A DNA stretch of 64,000 bases, from assembly GCA_008921705.1 (NCBI GenBank), contig VFFE01008529.1:536866-600865 (forward strand). The letters run 5' to 3'. Both the position numbers and the translations under genes were made by a program. Numbering within the stretch: the stretch's first letter is position 1; every line of letters begins with the position of its first letter. Under the pieces are notes generated by a model, which saw nothing but the letters and a program-made list of their open reading frames with translations, made no database searches and had not been told where the DNA came from. Of the stretch, positions 32,201-44,774 are shown piece by piece. Source of the DNA: Burhinus oedicnemus (taxonomy: Eukaryota > Chordata > Aves > Charadriiformes > Burhinidae).

Positions 32201-35029
32201 ATAAAGATGTGGCGCACTGGCACTTGATGGCCAAGCCACCCTCAGCTGGTTTGAGTAGGGAGTTTTTACATGGGAGTTGAATCCTGAATGCTCTTTCAGC
32301 TCTGGGAAAACTTACCTGTGCCATAGGCAGACCATCCAAAAATACTAGGTATAGATCCCTTATCGCGTTTTTGCAGGCTCAACCACATTCCTGCTTCCAA
32401 AGAGAGCAGTTCTTCTAGCTGCAGGCAGTACAAACTTGTTGCGGTGCTAATTATTTGATCATCTGCCTCAATATTTCCAGATGTAAAAGATTTCTTTGTT
32501 TTGGTTGTTAAAGAAGGGGTTTGGTTTTCTATCTCTGCTCCCCATTAGCTACATCTCTGCTAGTAAACTAAACGTGCCCAGAATTGTTCCCTGGCACAGA
32601 GGCTGATTGCCTCCAGAGGAGGATGCTGCCTCGCCCGCCAAAACCGAATGGCTGCACCCAAACTGCGTGCTAGGAACGACCCAGAGCTCGTCCTAACCCC
32701 CAGCTTGCACCTGGGAGAGTGATACTTGCCCTCCGGTTTGGGCAACTGGTATTTAAATGACATGAGCCCAAAAGTGTGTCAGGGGCTGTTCCGGCCCTTA
32801 AAGAGTGCAATTGGTTTCCAGCGCCCAGGAATGCTCGCTGACGTGATTTACCTTAATTTCCTTCTGTAGAGGTAGTTCATACAACTCCTCCTTCCTTATT
32901 GGCCCTGATCAGCCCTCTTTCAGAGGCTCCAAAATCAGGTGTATACTTATTATGTCCCCAAGCAAAGTATTTACATTCAAATAAAAGTATAATTAGTGCT
33001 ACCAGCATTAGCAAGTGTTCTAGAATGAGGCTGGTAGGGGAGAAGGGAACCATCAAGATAAAACCCTGGGATCCGTGGGATGTCTGCCCAGGGAGAAGCA
33101 GTAAAACAAGGCAAAATGACAGGTAGCAGCAGATGCTGATGGTGAGGGCTGCTGGCTGCTGCCGAACTGAACAGTCTTGCTGGGAATGAAGTCAAGAATT
33201 TCTGAACAGGGAAAAGACAAGAGTGTGTTTTCAGAGGGGCAGGAGGAGTCTGGAAGCTCTAATGGCCTATTTTTGGTGGGGTTTTTGGTAGGGAGGAAAC
33301 ATTTGTTCACAACAAATATGCTGTGGATCTAAATTCCATTTTCCCTAACCTGTCTTTACTGGGGATGCTATTGCAAGCAGTTCCTTATCAGTGAAAGAAA
33401 AGAGTTGGCTTCTGAATCCCGTGGAAACACAAAAGAAGCTAATTATTTATAACCGAGACCCCCTGGAAGGACAGAGTGGAAAGTCATTGAGAGCCATGGA
33501 CTTCCCAGTTGGTTAGTACAACAGGAATGAGACTCGGCTGCTTTCTCAGTTTAGTAGCAGATAATCCTTCTGATGAAAGTTTGGAGGTTTGTTGTCCTTA
33601 GCCAGCTTATGGCGCTATTTGTGTATACCTGTATACTCAAGGGGCTATGGTAATAAACCTACAGAATAATGGAAAATACCTACATTTCCTTTACAAGAAG
33701 AATACTGGAGATCAAACAATTTTAATTAAAGCTGGTTTTGCCTTCTGTATGTGGTACAAAGTCTTCCCCTGTTACAAGGCAATATTGAATTCAAGGGAGA
33801 CACTTTCTTCTACCAAATATACCTGATTTAACTGTTATCTGAGACTTTTGTTTCACAGATTAATTTTGTTATCCACTCCTTTCACCCACACGCACTAGGG
33901 TAGAATTTTTAAGAATTAACAGCAACAACTTTGTTTCTCAGTTATGTCTAGTTTAACTAACATCTAATCCTCTTAGCCTTTATACCTTCACAAACAGGGA
34001 TTTGTTTGGCTAAAAACTTTTAATTAGCCCAATCACATGGAGCAGGTATTTAACAACCCCAAGGCAAACCCGTTTCAGACATCAGAGGTATCTCACCACC
34101 AGACTGGGAGAGCTAATTCTAGGAGCCCTTTGCTGCAAGCTGCAGAACTTGAATAACAGGGTTGGTGAGCGGCTGGCACCCAGTTTTTCTGCATAAGTGG
34201 GCAGCGTTCTTCAATGGTAACTTGCCGGCTCCATACGTGGCTTTGTGATCCTTCGCTAGCCCCCAGTCTGTGCTCTCCCTCCAAAGCAACCCCTCGGTTT
34301 GTGCTTGCACAAGTCAGTCCAGCTCTGAAGAGAGCTGAGGATCTTCTCATGGGTTTGGTAGGACTGCTGAAGACCTGGCAGGTCACTGGAACAAATAAAT
34401 ACCTTAGCAGGCCGAGCGAGGATTGAACTTGCTGAACTTTTGATCTTAGTAATTTGAATCCAGAAGGAGGGCTGCTGGAGCAGCGTGGGGGTCCTAACCC
34501 AGGAAGCACGGGGTCACTGCTGCGGGGCAGGCGAGGCTGCGGGGGGGAGCGCTGATGCCCATGGGACCTGTGCTCCTGCGGCACGTGAAATCAAGTGAGG
34601 ACACGAGTGGCTAACACAAAGCGGAAGAATGGACACCGGTGAAAAAGCAGGAGGGAATGCTTGTGTGATATGCTAAACGTGTAATTATTAACTTGAGACT
34701 AGCTCTGCCGCAGGACCGGGGCCACGGCTATGCAAAGCCCGCGGGTCACGTACGTTAGCGATTCTCTGGTCCAGGCTGTTTCTCCAGCAGTGTCGTTCAG
34801 CGGGGATCCTGTGGAGCTATGTGGAGCATTTAGCACTGCCCCTGAGGCAGGTCTCTGGGGGAAACGAGCAATACTGTGGTCGGCTGGGACTGGAGGGGAA
34901 GACTGTGAGTGGTGGCTAACAGGGGTATTGCTTTGTCGCACTTTAGCAGCTGTAAAATCTTCCTCTGCTGTGAATGTCACCACAGAGATTTCAAAACACC
35001 CATGCCAGGAGGAGTGACACTGAGCAGAA
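29285..35029. other. Non-coding stretch, no gene recognised
   Basis: Mostly AT-leaning unique DNA with a 16-T run at 30856-30871 and A-runs near 29669 and 31391. A perfect minus-strand donor, CACAG|GTAAGT, lies at the complement of about 32311-32319, but no matching acceptor or frame is apparent. A homeodomain-type TTTAATTAGCCCAATCAC occurs near 34019. The 163-codon minus frame 34584-34093 has no recognisable domain. Confidence 0.4.
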
Positions 35030-35131
35030 AATCACAGAATGGTTTGTGTTGCAAGGGACCTTTAAAGGTCATCTGGTCCAACCCCCCCTGCCATGAACAG
35101 AGACATCTTCAACTAGATCAGGTTGCTCAAG
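35030..35131 (-). mobile_element. CR1 LINE 3' UTR fragment, reverse
   Basis: It starts with AATCACAGAATGG, a diverged reversed terminal repeat. It continues with AGGGACCTTTAAAGGTCATC, a block of C, and CTAGATCAGGTTGCTCAA, the standard antisense CR1 3' UTR, and stops just inside the ORF2 end. About 100 bp long and more diverged than the 2739 copy. Confidence 0.9.
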
Positions 35132-36462
35132 GAGCAAGACACCCCCACCAAGGGTGCTGCCATGGACATATTTTTTGCCTCTATTCTCATCTTAAACTTG
35201 CTTTGGAACATCTCAAAACATAGTAGAAATAAATAAGTAAATAATTGAGAAATAATATCGGCATCTTCTCTTTAAATTTAAAGTTGCAGAGAGGTGAGCC
35301 CTCAGCATCTACCACTTTCAGCCCTGACTTTGCAACATCCTCAGAGCTTGCCTCCACATCCGGTTTAACTGATTGCCAATTAACCTGAGGTTTTTGATAC
35401 ATTTGTCCTCACATTCTCCACATACTCATTCCTGGCTCCAGCTGCTCCTCTTTAGGATGGCAGTGCTGACTCTCGTAGCCCGGTGGCCCTGCCTCAGCAG
35501 GGGAACAGATGCCTGGAGGATCTGCCTAGTGAGCAGGGCACAACGTGGTTATGGGATGCCTTAGCACACACAGACCTGCGCGGAATACAGCTGGCCAAGC
35601 TGTTTTTTACAGATGTGGTTATGATGAGCTATCCCTGCTGTAAACAATTAAAAATGCCCTCCCATTCCAGTATGGGAGGAAAACCAGGTAGCCATATGGT
35701 TCATGTGCAAATGCAGGGTACCTGGTTTAAGCATATTTGGTCATGTTTTAGCTAGACGTAAAGATCAGTTTTTAACGCCACTCATTCTGATAAATGGGTG
35801 TAAAATAATTTGAAACTGTGCTGCCTGAACGAGACCTGCATGATCAGGCAGAATTTCCATTATAGACCACTTACTGAGAGAAGTTAAAATAGGAAAACCA
35901 TGAAGTATTACAAGTTGTTCCTTAGGAAGCCAGCTTTTAAAAAAATCCACTGTCCAAGCTCATCCTGAACTTTCAGTTTTCAGAGAGCAACTGAAAAGCT
36001 GACAAAGTCCAGTCCAAATGAAGGTCTGGCAGAATGATGTGATGGAAGGGAGACATGTCAGGTGGTATAGCTAAAAGCTAGTGAGTGCATCTAAATAATG
36101 AGAGGATCTTAGCTTTAATAGCCTGAGTTTAGTACATCCAGTAAAGTAAAATCTTTGCTACTTTACCAAGTACCAAGAGGACAACAATTGTGGGAATTCA
36201 GCACTCCCACACCGACAATTGAATACTTGGGATCTTTGGCCCACAGCAAGCTTTGCGTGACTGTTAGGTTCAGTGTCCAGCCAGTGAGCGCCAGGTGAGG
36301 TGTTGCAGTGAGGAGGTGCAGGGAGCCTGGGCAACAAGAACGTTTTAGTAAATTCCCTAATTCTTTGGAAACGAGCAGCCATACTCATTCATGCCATACT
36401 CAGCTTCTGGCTGAGTAGGCTCAGGCTCAGGCAAAGGGATCACCCTGGGGGTCTCTTTGATT
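35132..36462. other. Non-coding stretch, nothing recognised
   Basis: Unique AT-leaning sequence with no gene, repeat family or promoter I can support. Confidence 0.4.
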
Positions 36463-36875
36463 CAGGTCTATAAAATCCTGGGTGATGTGGAGAGGGTGGC
36501 TGGGGGTGGGCTGCTCACTGTCTCGTCCAGTGTCAGAGGCAACAACTGTTAACCAAAGCTGTAGAAGCCATTTTCAGAACAAAAGGAGGTGTTCCTTCAC
36601 GCAGCAAATACCAGATCTGTGAAACTCTTTGCCGAAGGGTGTGATAATTGCAGAAGTTTTTGTAGGCATTCAAGGGGAGTCTGGGCAAGTACTTGGAAGA
36701 GGGGTCCACCACTGGGCAAACTACATCAGGCTCAAGGAGTCCCCTGAACTGAAGGTGGTTGGAGGCTGGAAGAGGACTTGCAGGAAAGATCACATATGCT
36801 TGTCCTACTCTTGCTCTTCTGTAGGGGTCAGTTTGTGGTCAGTGCTGCAGATGGGCTACTGTGCTATATGGGCCC
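36463..36875 (+). mobile_element. Ancient L3/CR1-like LINE fragment
   Basis: The order of motifs follows the ORF2 tail of old CR1/L3-type LINEs: TCTATAAAATCCTGGGTGAT GTGGAGAGGGT at the left, then a CACGCAGCAAAT..CTGTGAAACTC block near 36598, then TGGAGGCTGG near 36760, and finally GATGGGCTACTG..TATGGGCC at the end. It is far more diverged than the other CR1 copies and has no useful open frame. I have no alignment, so family and boundaries are tentative. Confidence 0.45.
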
Positions 36876-37762
36876 CAAAAATCTCAAATAATAACACTGT
36901 TCTTGATGGTTTTATTTGGATGGTGAACAAGTTTTGTGCTGATTTTCTGATGTGTAGGTGAATTCAAGGTGCTCTGTCTTCTCATCCATGCCTGAGCTGG
37001 AGGGGAGATCACCGCAGGGAGCAGGAGTACCTGTGGGGAAGTAGGTCTCTCCCTCAGCTATACCACGGCTATAGGTACCAGCGGCAGAGGAAGACAGTAG
37101 GGCTCAGTGGCAGGAGCACTGCATGATGGTGTATGTTGGCTGGGGGTCCGCTAAGATGCAGGCTTAGCTCTTTGAAGCCGTGCTACCCACACGTGCTGTA
37201 GTGCTCCCAGTTATTCAGGCTAGGAAGGTTTTTTAACCCTGTTAAACTGGCCTGACAAGATTGACTTAGCTGAGAGAGCCTTCTTCTCTGTGTCCCCTAC
37301 CCACTTTTGTTCCTCTTTCTGTGCATAGGAAGTCTCGGAATTGAGCTCTGTGCTTTCTTTTATGGAACTAAAATAATTTTTGCAAAGTTTTTGGATTAAC
37401 AAATGACCCCAAGTTCTTCCTTTATCCTCTAAATGAGCAAAACATCCATCACAGCAATGCAGCAAAACTTGGATTGCCCTTGTGCTTGAGAACATAGAGC
37501 AGGAAATATTATACTCAGTAGTTTAAATTAACTCGCTTATCTTCAGACCACCAGAAAAAAAAAAAGCATTATTTATCCCCTTCTTTTATACTGCAGCAAT
37601 GATGAGCACTTTGTTAAAGTGTATTACATCCGTGCAATTCCATTGCCTTAACATCTGAAGCTGTGAGGAGAGGAGACTGAGCCGCTGATGCTGATGTGGC
37701 ACAGTACAAGCAGTATATGTTTTGGAATCAGAAAAAAATCACTGATATTCCTATTGTTTAGG
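36876..37762. other. Non-coding stretch, nothing recognised
   Basis: Mixed composition. A short A-run lies at about 37556-37565. No gene signal. Confidence 0.4.
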
Positions 37763-37838
37763 AATTTTTTTAAAAAAATTTATTTAAATAAACAATTTTT
37801 AAATTAAAAAATAATAATGTTAAAAATTATTTTTTAAT
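37763..37838. repeat. Cluster of perfect AT palindromes
   Basis: Three perfect inverted repeats sit within 76 bp. AATTTTTTTAAAAAAATT (18 bp, 37763-37780) overlaps TTTATTTAAATAAA (14 bp, 37779-37792) by two bases. ATTAAAAAATAAT (37803-37815) pairs with ATTATTTTTTAAT (37826-37838) around a 10-nt loop. The block is almost pure A/T. It would unwind easily and could act as a matrix-attachment or cruciform-prone site. Confidence 0.9.
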
Positions 37839-40249
37839 ATTTTGTAAAAAGCAACAAAAGTGATACTGCAGATTTTGTGCACACATACATGCACAAAAGC
37901 ATGAGAATTGTGTCAAATATGTGCACAAGTGTATGTCATCATAAGCTATGAGTTTCCCTTCTGTGGGTGCAGGGAGTTAGAGTATGTTTTCATATGGACT
38001 TTTTTTTGAGATCTCTACTGCCTGGGATACAGGTTTTAATAAAAAGTTTTATAAATGGTATCTGCATTTTTTAAGTTGTATTAACTACTATAGCATTTTT
38101 AGGTTTTGTCTTAGAGGGGATAAAGCAACTTATTCCTGATATTAGTCACATTGCTTAAAGCTCTGCTGTAAAGCCCTCAGATGATAAGCATGGTATAAGA
38201 ACATACCTGAAATAGTATAGCTACCTTGATTGTAGCAGAATTATGCTAATTTGCTTTAACAAAGAATGCAGACAGGTTAAAAGAAATTGTCTCAAATCAT
38301 AATCAGATATCCCAGACAACTCGGTGGATTCTGACTGATACGTTAATTTGCATGACTGAGTGCTGTATCATTTTTCTTTAGGTTAGAAATGTGGGCATTT
38401 AAGTTGGATATTGCTTCTGCATCTTAGTCGCAAGGCAAAAAAGACCTTGGAGGCACAGGTTTCTAAAAGAATGTCACCAATAATATGAAAGGGGTGAAAC
38501 CTCTTTTTGAGCAGCTGCTGTAGTCCCACCATTTCCTTCTTCACTCAACTGGAATGAAATCAGTAGAAAATTTAGTTTCTAGAAATCCGTTTCCCAGGGA
38601 TATGCATTTTTAACAGGGCCTTGCAGAATTCATTTCACCTTCTCTGGAACATCATTTATCTTCTTTCCTTCCTTGCGTATGGGTCTACAGATGGCAAGGG
38701 AGGGATTTTAGCAGAATTAAGTCAATACAACCCCCTTGCCTCCATTTCCCGTTACAATGTGGAAGAAACAGAGCCTCCAGGACTAAACAGATATGTGATG
38801 GCTTGTCCTGAATGGCACCCAAGGGATACTAACCTAGGGCATGGGACGTGTTAGACTATTTGCTCAATAGAAATAAATTCCCTCAGAATACCCACCAGCA
38901 GCTCCGCTGGCTGCAGAAGCCCCAAAGCTTGCAGAGCTCCTGACAACCAGCAGCATCACGGGCACAGGGATGGAGGGTTCTTTGTTTAAACCATGGCAAT
39001 TTCTCGGTACAGCTCTGGGATTTTAAATCTGTCTCTCCTTCACTTCTCCCCCTCAGAGATATAATATCATGGGTGGGAGGTCTGCATGCCAAAGGAGCTG
39101 CGAGCTACCACTTTCTTTTCTGTTCCTTAACAAAGAATGCAATCAGCAAGATGCTAACACCCAAAACATTGACTAACACGCTGATGAAAATGAAGTTTCA
39201 GCAAGCGTTAATCCATGTGCCAGTTTTTGCAAAAGACTACGGCAAGCTCTGCCACACAGTCCACAGACTGATTCATAGCCTGGAATTTCAGGCTCATACA
39301 CAGTGTGATCCCACAGGCTTATATTCATCACCACCCTGCCCGCTGCACCGTTTTTGTGGGCTTAGTATCGTAAGAAAATGTTGATTGATACTGATGATTT
39401 ACGTAACTGCAAGCAAATGAAATTGTATCCAACCTATCGATAAAGTGGCATCAGCCAATGGGCTCAGTAACTTGGATTTAATCGATAAGTGAACAGTAGC
39501 ATCCATTGTAATAGCATCTAAGTGTCAAATGCGCATGGGAAGACTAGCAGCAAATCCAAAAGGTGCAACTTTTCTTCCCTCTGCACTTCTGTTTGTTTAT
39601 GTGTACTGGCTGAGTTGCCCTCACTTGTTTGTATCTAGGAGTGACGTTGTTCCAACACGCCATTGCCTTCATTCCTGAGAGAAGCCTGGCGTGAAGAAAC
39701 ACCTTACCTTTCCCCTAAATGTGCTGGGGTTACAGCTCAGCCCGGCTGGGGTGGCAGGAAAGGGAAAGGCATCCTCCTGGCCACACTGGAAGCAAATGCG
39801 GGGGCAGGGGGAGGACCACAGAAGGTCCACCCTAGTGGTAGACTCTCAAGTCCGGCTCTTGAACCGGTGCCCCGACCCAGAAACGAGCTTGCAGAGAGGA
39901 ATGAGGCTGGTTGGAGGTGCTGCTGGCTGGTAGGGCAGGCTCTCACCGGCTGCGTGCCGGAGCTCTGCGAAAGACACTGCAATAGCACTTCTCACCTCAG
40001 CTCAGACAGACCTGGTGTCTAGCGGGAGATAATTTATTATCTTCAGTGAAGCAAATGTAAGCGGCAAATAGGAAATTTGCAGACGGAGCCTTGGCTGGCC
40101 CCTGACCAACAGAGTTGCTCTTTGTTGTGTTGGACCTGTTCTCATCCTCTGCAGTTCTTCACTTTCAAGCAGTCATGTGTCCCTGCTTCCTACCTGAGCA
40201 ATGGGTGAAGGTATGGAAACACTATTCATGATCTAGATACTTTTTTTAG
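37839..40249. other. Non-coding stretch, with octamer-type motif
   Basis: No gene recognised. At 38346-38353 a perfect POU octamer, ATTTGCAT, overlaps TGACTGAGTGCTG, which resembles a MAF half-site. Both are short enough to be chance. A GC-richer patch at about 39700-39960 yields overlapping open frames on both strands without domain support. Confidence 0.4.
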
Positions 40250-40371
40250 AGTCGTAGAATGGTTAGAGTTGGAAGGGACCTTGAAGATCACGTAGTTCCA
40301 ACCCCCCTACCATGGGCAGGGACAGCTTACGCTAGACCAGGTTGCTCAAAGCCCCATCCAACCTGACCTTT
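40250..40371 (-). mobile_element. CR1 LINE 3' fragment, reverse
   Basis: It begins GTCGTAGAATGGTTAGAGTT, a reversed terminal repeat with one visible change, and proceeds through GGAAGGGACCTTGAAGATCA and GCTCAAAGCCCCATCCAACC. Then the match stops abruptly. About 120 bp of the element remain, and it resembles the 2739 copy closely. Confidence 0.92.
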
Positions 40372-42429
40372 TTATTTTAATAATGAAATAGATGAGAGCT
40401 TTCTGAGTTTTCCTAGGATGAATGGTGCTTGCTGCTGGTAGTCTTGGAGACAGTGCTGTACTTCAGTAAGAAGAAAATCTTTAGAAGTGGCCAAGACGCT
40501 CAGTTTCCCAAGCATAGCCATCCCTACATTTTTAACAAGTACCTGGCTGACGTGTGAGATCAGGTAAATGTGTTCTGTCTCTCAAAATGCTCCCAGTAAC
40601 CTTAGTGAAACCAGGTATTTTTTTATTTTCTAACTTTAATCATTTCACACTGTGTTCTACTTCAGAGCTGATGGTGTATCAAAGGAGATGAAAACACTAT
40701 GTGAAAATACTTTAGCAAGTGAGCTGGGATTCCTTCAAGGGAAAGGCTGTGCAAGTGTAAGCCATTAATAGCATTTAAAAGCCCACAAGTATGTAACTAT
40801 AATATGAAATACTGTCTATCACTGCACAATACTTCAGGATTATTCCAAAATACCAATCAAGTTTGGGTTTAGATTCAGGCAATAAGTTGCAAAAGAAAAA
40901 GGGGAGTACAATCAATCATGAAAAAATCCTGTTTTCAGGTTTGCAGTACCATTCTCACAGTTCTCGACGTTGCCAGACTGCTAATGGTTTGTTTGGTTTT
41001 GGAATCTGGTATTTTATTAGTGTTGGGTGACTCTTAGACAGCCACCTAGCAATCTTTCCTAAGGCATCTTCTAAGACTTTTCTCATAATCCAGTGATGCT
41101 TGGAGTGTTAGTAATCATTAAAATATGATTTGTCATCTCACTTCACAATGGTCTCTAACATCCATTTGGTTCTCTAAATGTATGTTATTTCAGAACAACT
41201 GTTTCCATGCATCTATTCTCCCATGTTTACAAAACAAAAAGGTCTAGCTGTCCATGACTGATGTGCAATACCATAAAAATGACCCAACTAGGAGTTCACA
41301 ACACAGGCAAAACTTCAGTACCCTTCCATACCCGTATGGAATAAACGGAGCTGTGTTGAATCAAATGCATCCTTCATTTCAGGTGTTCAAATCCTCACTG
41401 GTTAGGTGAGCATTTTGAATCTACAAAGCCAAAGATCTGGCTCTCGTACAGATGGGGCTCAACTCAAATGCAACTGTTATCCTCAGAGAGGTTTTGTTCT
41501 AAGCAGAAGTCTTGCAAGAACAAGCTGGTCCTGAGAGTCCCTCTATCTCGTGCAAAGGTTCGTGCGAGCAAACTGCCTAATTCCAGTTTTAACATAAATC
41601 AAGTCCAAGCCTCAAATCTGAATTGTAGCCTGCAGGTTAGCTGGACTGAGACCCAGCCAACCACAAATAGCTGCACCTGTGCTTAAAAATAGACAGCACT
41701 TTTCTTCACTGAAGTACACGTAGCCAACAGCTCCCGATTTCGTAGTACTGAGCAGAGCAGGGTTCTGTATGTCAGCTCTCAAAATACACTGTCTGCCAAG
41801 GCTGAAAGGTTACAATGTGAATTTTGCAGAATCCAGTGAAAGGTTTTTGAATTATAAAAACATGTGTAGGAGCAAGGTGGATTTTATAACTTGGGAGTTT
41901 GAATCAGGATTTTCCCGCTAGCCATGCTGTGAGCCTCAGGACAGCTGGATTGCAGATCAGTTTGCCACTGATCTCAGAAAATGCATCAATGTGCTTGCCA
42001 GAGCAGGCATTACAGATTTTCTCTTAAATCATTCCTTTGCATGGAAAAACAGATCTACTTTGAGCATTAACGGAAGATCTAAAAAATAGAAATACCATAA
42101 AACTACTCTGGGAAACTGATACACTGGCTAAATGCTGCAGTTTTCTGGTACAGAACATTGTGTTACTCAATTCTCCAGCTTTTGTACAATGGACAGGAGC
42201 ACTACAACCATAAAGTATTGCTGCTTGTGTGTGCATGGGAGTAAATGATATCTGGTTTTAGTCCTTATGTAGGAAAAAAAAACAAGTTTAGCAACATATT
42301 TTATATGCACATGTGATGTAGCTATTGTAGAGGGTATTGCTGGTTCTCCTAGGCTCCTTTTATGTGAAGATTTTTAGTAAGTACGAAAAACTGCTTGGGG
42401 CTATTTTTATCATAAACAGGAAAAAGGTT
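40372..42429. other. AT-rich non-coding stretch
   Basis: No gene seen. A weak MIR-like text (GGAGTTTGAATCAGGATTTT followed by CTGTGAGCCTCAGG) lies near 41890-41940 but is too diverged to call. Confidence 0.4.
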
Positions 42430-43260
42430 CATTGTTTCATTTTTCTTTCTGAACCGTTACCCCTCCAGTTCCTGCTCCTCCTTTCACCCCTGCCCCAGGA
42501 CCAGCTCCACCACACAAGGAAGTTTGTCCCTAACCTCCCTGTTTTTCTGTAGTCGGGTGCTCTTGTGCTGTCACCTCCGGCTATTGGCTCTTTTCCTCTT
42601 CTCTCTCTAGATGGGCTCCAACTCTTTCACCTTTGTGCCAGCGTGACTTCCAGCACCCAGTACAGAGCTGCCAAATGCCTGGGTTGAAAGCAGCTGGCCC
42701 ACCAATTCTTCCTTCACCCAGGGACTAGCTGTCCTTTTGGTTACGTTCTTTCAGTACACTATTATTTTATCTGATTCATTTGCATTTATTTAGCACTAGC
42801 ATCTGTAAATTCTGCATTTCCTGCTTCCTTTTTCCAATTCAACCCTCATTTTCTCCTTGTAGATCATACATTTTCTCCCTTCTCACGAGCATTACTATGT
42901 CGCATCAGTTCTCCCTCCAAAACACCTTACCTCACCCCAGCAGCTGGGTTGCCCCATCCTATTTTTTCTTTCCCTTCAGAAATTATGGATTTCCTCTCAT
43001 CTCTTCTACATGCAAGATGCCTTCCAGCTCTTGCCCCACCTTCCTTTCCAGCTATCACCCACCCTGTAAGCAGTTCACAACTCCTGTTCCTCCTGAACCA
43101 CGCCTGTTAATCTCTGTGATTCTCTATTAACTTCCAGACAATTATCAAGTCCCTGACACCATCCTAAGCACCCTCAATCTTCCTCGCATTTTTGTGGTTG
43201 CCCATCTAGCTCCAGCCATGTCTTAGCCACGCTGCTACCTCTAGGCACCCTCCTCCCTTT
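42430..43260 (-). other. Pyrimidine-rich strand-asymmetric tract
   Basis: The plus strand is dominated by C and T, the mirror image of the purine-rich tracts at 9.5, 19.8, 26.2 and 57.2 kb. The 116-codon plus frame 42780-43130 is serine/phenylalanine/proline-rich, has no recognised domain and is best explained by this skew. Confidence 0.45.
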
Positions 43261-44774
43261 GAGCTGTTTGTTTCAGGAAGCCTCCCTCCACTTTGGAGTT
43301 CCCCCAGAAGAGAGGAGCGAGAGGCAGCCGGACACCTCTTGTGGGCAGACGATAGGAAAACCACAAACCAAGAGGTCTGCTGTGTGGAACAGCCCTTCAG
43401 TCCTTCATCCCGCTCATCTACAAATGCCATGTCCTTGTGCCTTGGATTTGGTGATGAGGTGGACATGCTGTAAAAGGCATCTGTGTACCGAAGCTGAGGG
43501 ATGGTTTTGGTTGCATGGAGATAATGAAGCAGTAAATAATAGTTTCCAAATATTTAAGTACAGTCCTCGGGAACTGGCCTCACAGAGATCTGTACCAATA
43601 TCTCCTCTGAGATTCTCAGCAAAGCAAATAAGAACAAAAAATATTTCATTCATCTGCTTGGCAGTATCTGCTGGAAAGGCTGATTCAGTCCCAGCTTTTC
43701 CATTCAGCTATAAAAATCTCTGTATGCACTATCTTCTTAAGCATTATTTTAAAATAGAAATGTTACTTATCTCCTGGGGTTCATTCAAAGTGACTAGCTG
43801 CACTTGCACAGTCTGATGAAGATGCTTCATGTCATCAAATGTTAGGCACTGAATTAGATGGCAAATATTTGCCCAAATTTAACATAAGGCGCTAAAGACA
43901 GTGCTAAGATGATTGCTCATTGCCAGAATGGCTACAGGCTAGTTTCAGATCCAATGTTAAAGCCCATGAAAGTAGAATCAAGGCATTGTTAGCAACACAT
44001 TTATTCTCTTCTATTAGAATTCTTACTTTTTACAGCTCCACATACCCAGTTGGATCTCCCAAAGCATTTTAAAACCTAATGTGTCTTGATAGAAAGAGAG
44101 ACAATAGATAACTAGGTATACAGAGATAGGCAGACAGCCCATAGATTTTGATACAAGTACTCTGCTGTATAAAATAAACAATTTTATTCTTATCTTAAAG
44201 GAATTACAAGGAGAAAAAAAGCCATGTACCAAGCTGTGGCTTATGATTATTCAAATCATATGCATTATACATATGTTTAACCAAGTAATTAAAAACATCT
44301 TAACTGAAATGTAAGTGGAAGAAATCTCTTTAAAGGAGAAAATTAGTAAAAACACTATACTGATAATAGGGTGGTTTAATTTTTCAAACTTTTACATTTT
44401 GTAAGCAACAGTCAGAGAAACTTATAAATACGTTAGACCTGAAACACTTTTTTCTGCCTGTTCTTCGTGTCTGGTGGCATATTTCTGTGGCAAATGGCAC
44501 CTGCTGTGAGGGACTCCCTGCGGACCCTGCCTGGCTGTGGCAGGTCACTTGGTGTTCGGGAAGCCCGATGCCTGGGTTGGCATTTGCAGTGCTTGAGCAC
44601 AGTCTGAGAGGTATGGGCTGCCACACCAACCTCCCTGGGAAAGGGTCTGATTTATAAAATTGCTTCACTGTTTGCAAGTCCTCTTGTGACGCCTGTGCCC
44701 AGGTAATCAATCTACGGGGCTCCGTTTTTGGCTTAGGCTTCTTTTGGTGCCTAAGTGAGAGGTGGGTTGTTCTA
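43261..44774. other. Non-coding stretch, nothing recognised
   Basis: A 185-codon plus frame (43259-43816) has no domain or splice context that I recognise and is within chance expectation for a window of this size. The remainder is AT-leaning. Confidence 0.4.

Noticed and set aside
39823..39845. CTCF-like motif on the minus strand (CCACTAGGGTGG)
   Set aside because: Two mismatches fall at strongly conserved positions of the core, so it cannot be called from sequence alone.
41380..41400. tRNA B-box-like GTTCAAATCC
   Set aside because: The flanking bases do not form a T-stem and no A-box or cloverleaf can be drawn around it.
43259..43816. 185-codon plus-strand open frame
   Set aside because: No recognised domain. 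It begins at a non-ATG codon or in a poor context, and its left part lies in a pyrimidine-skewed tract.
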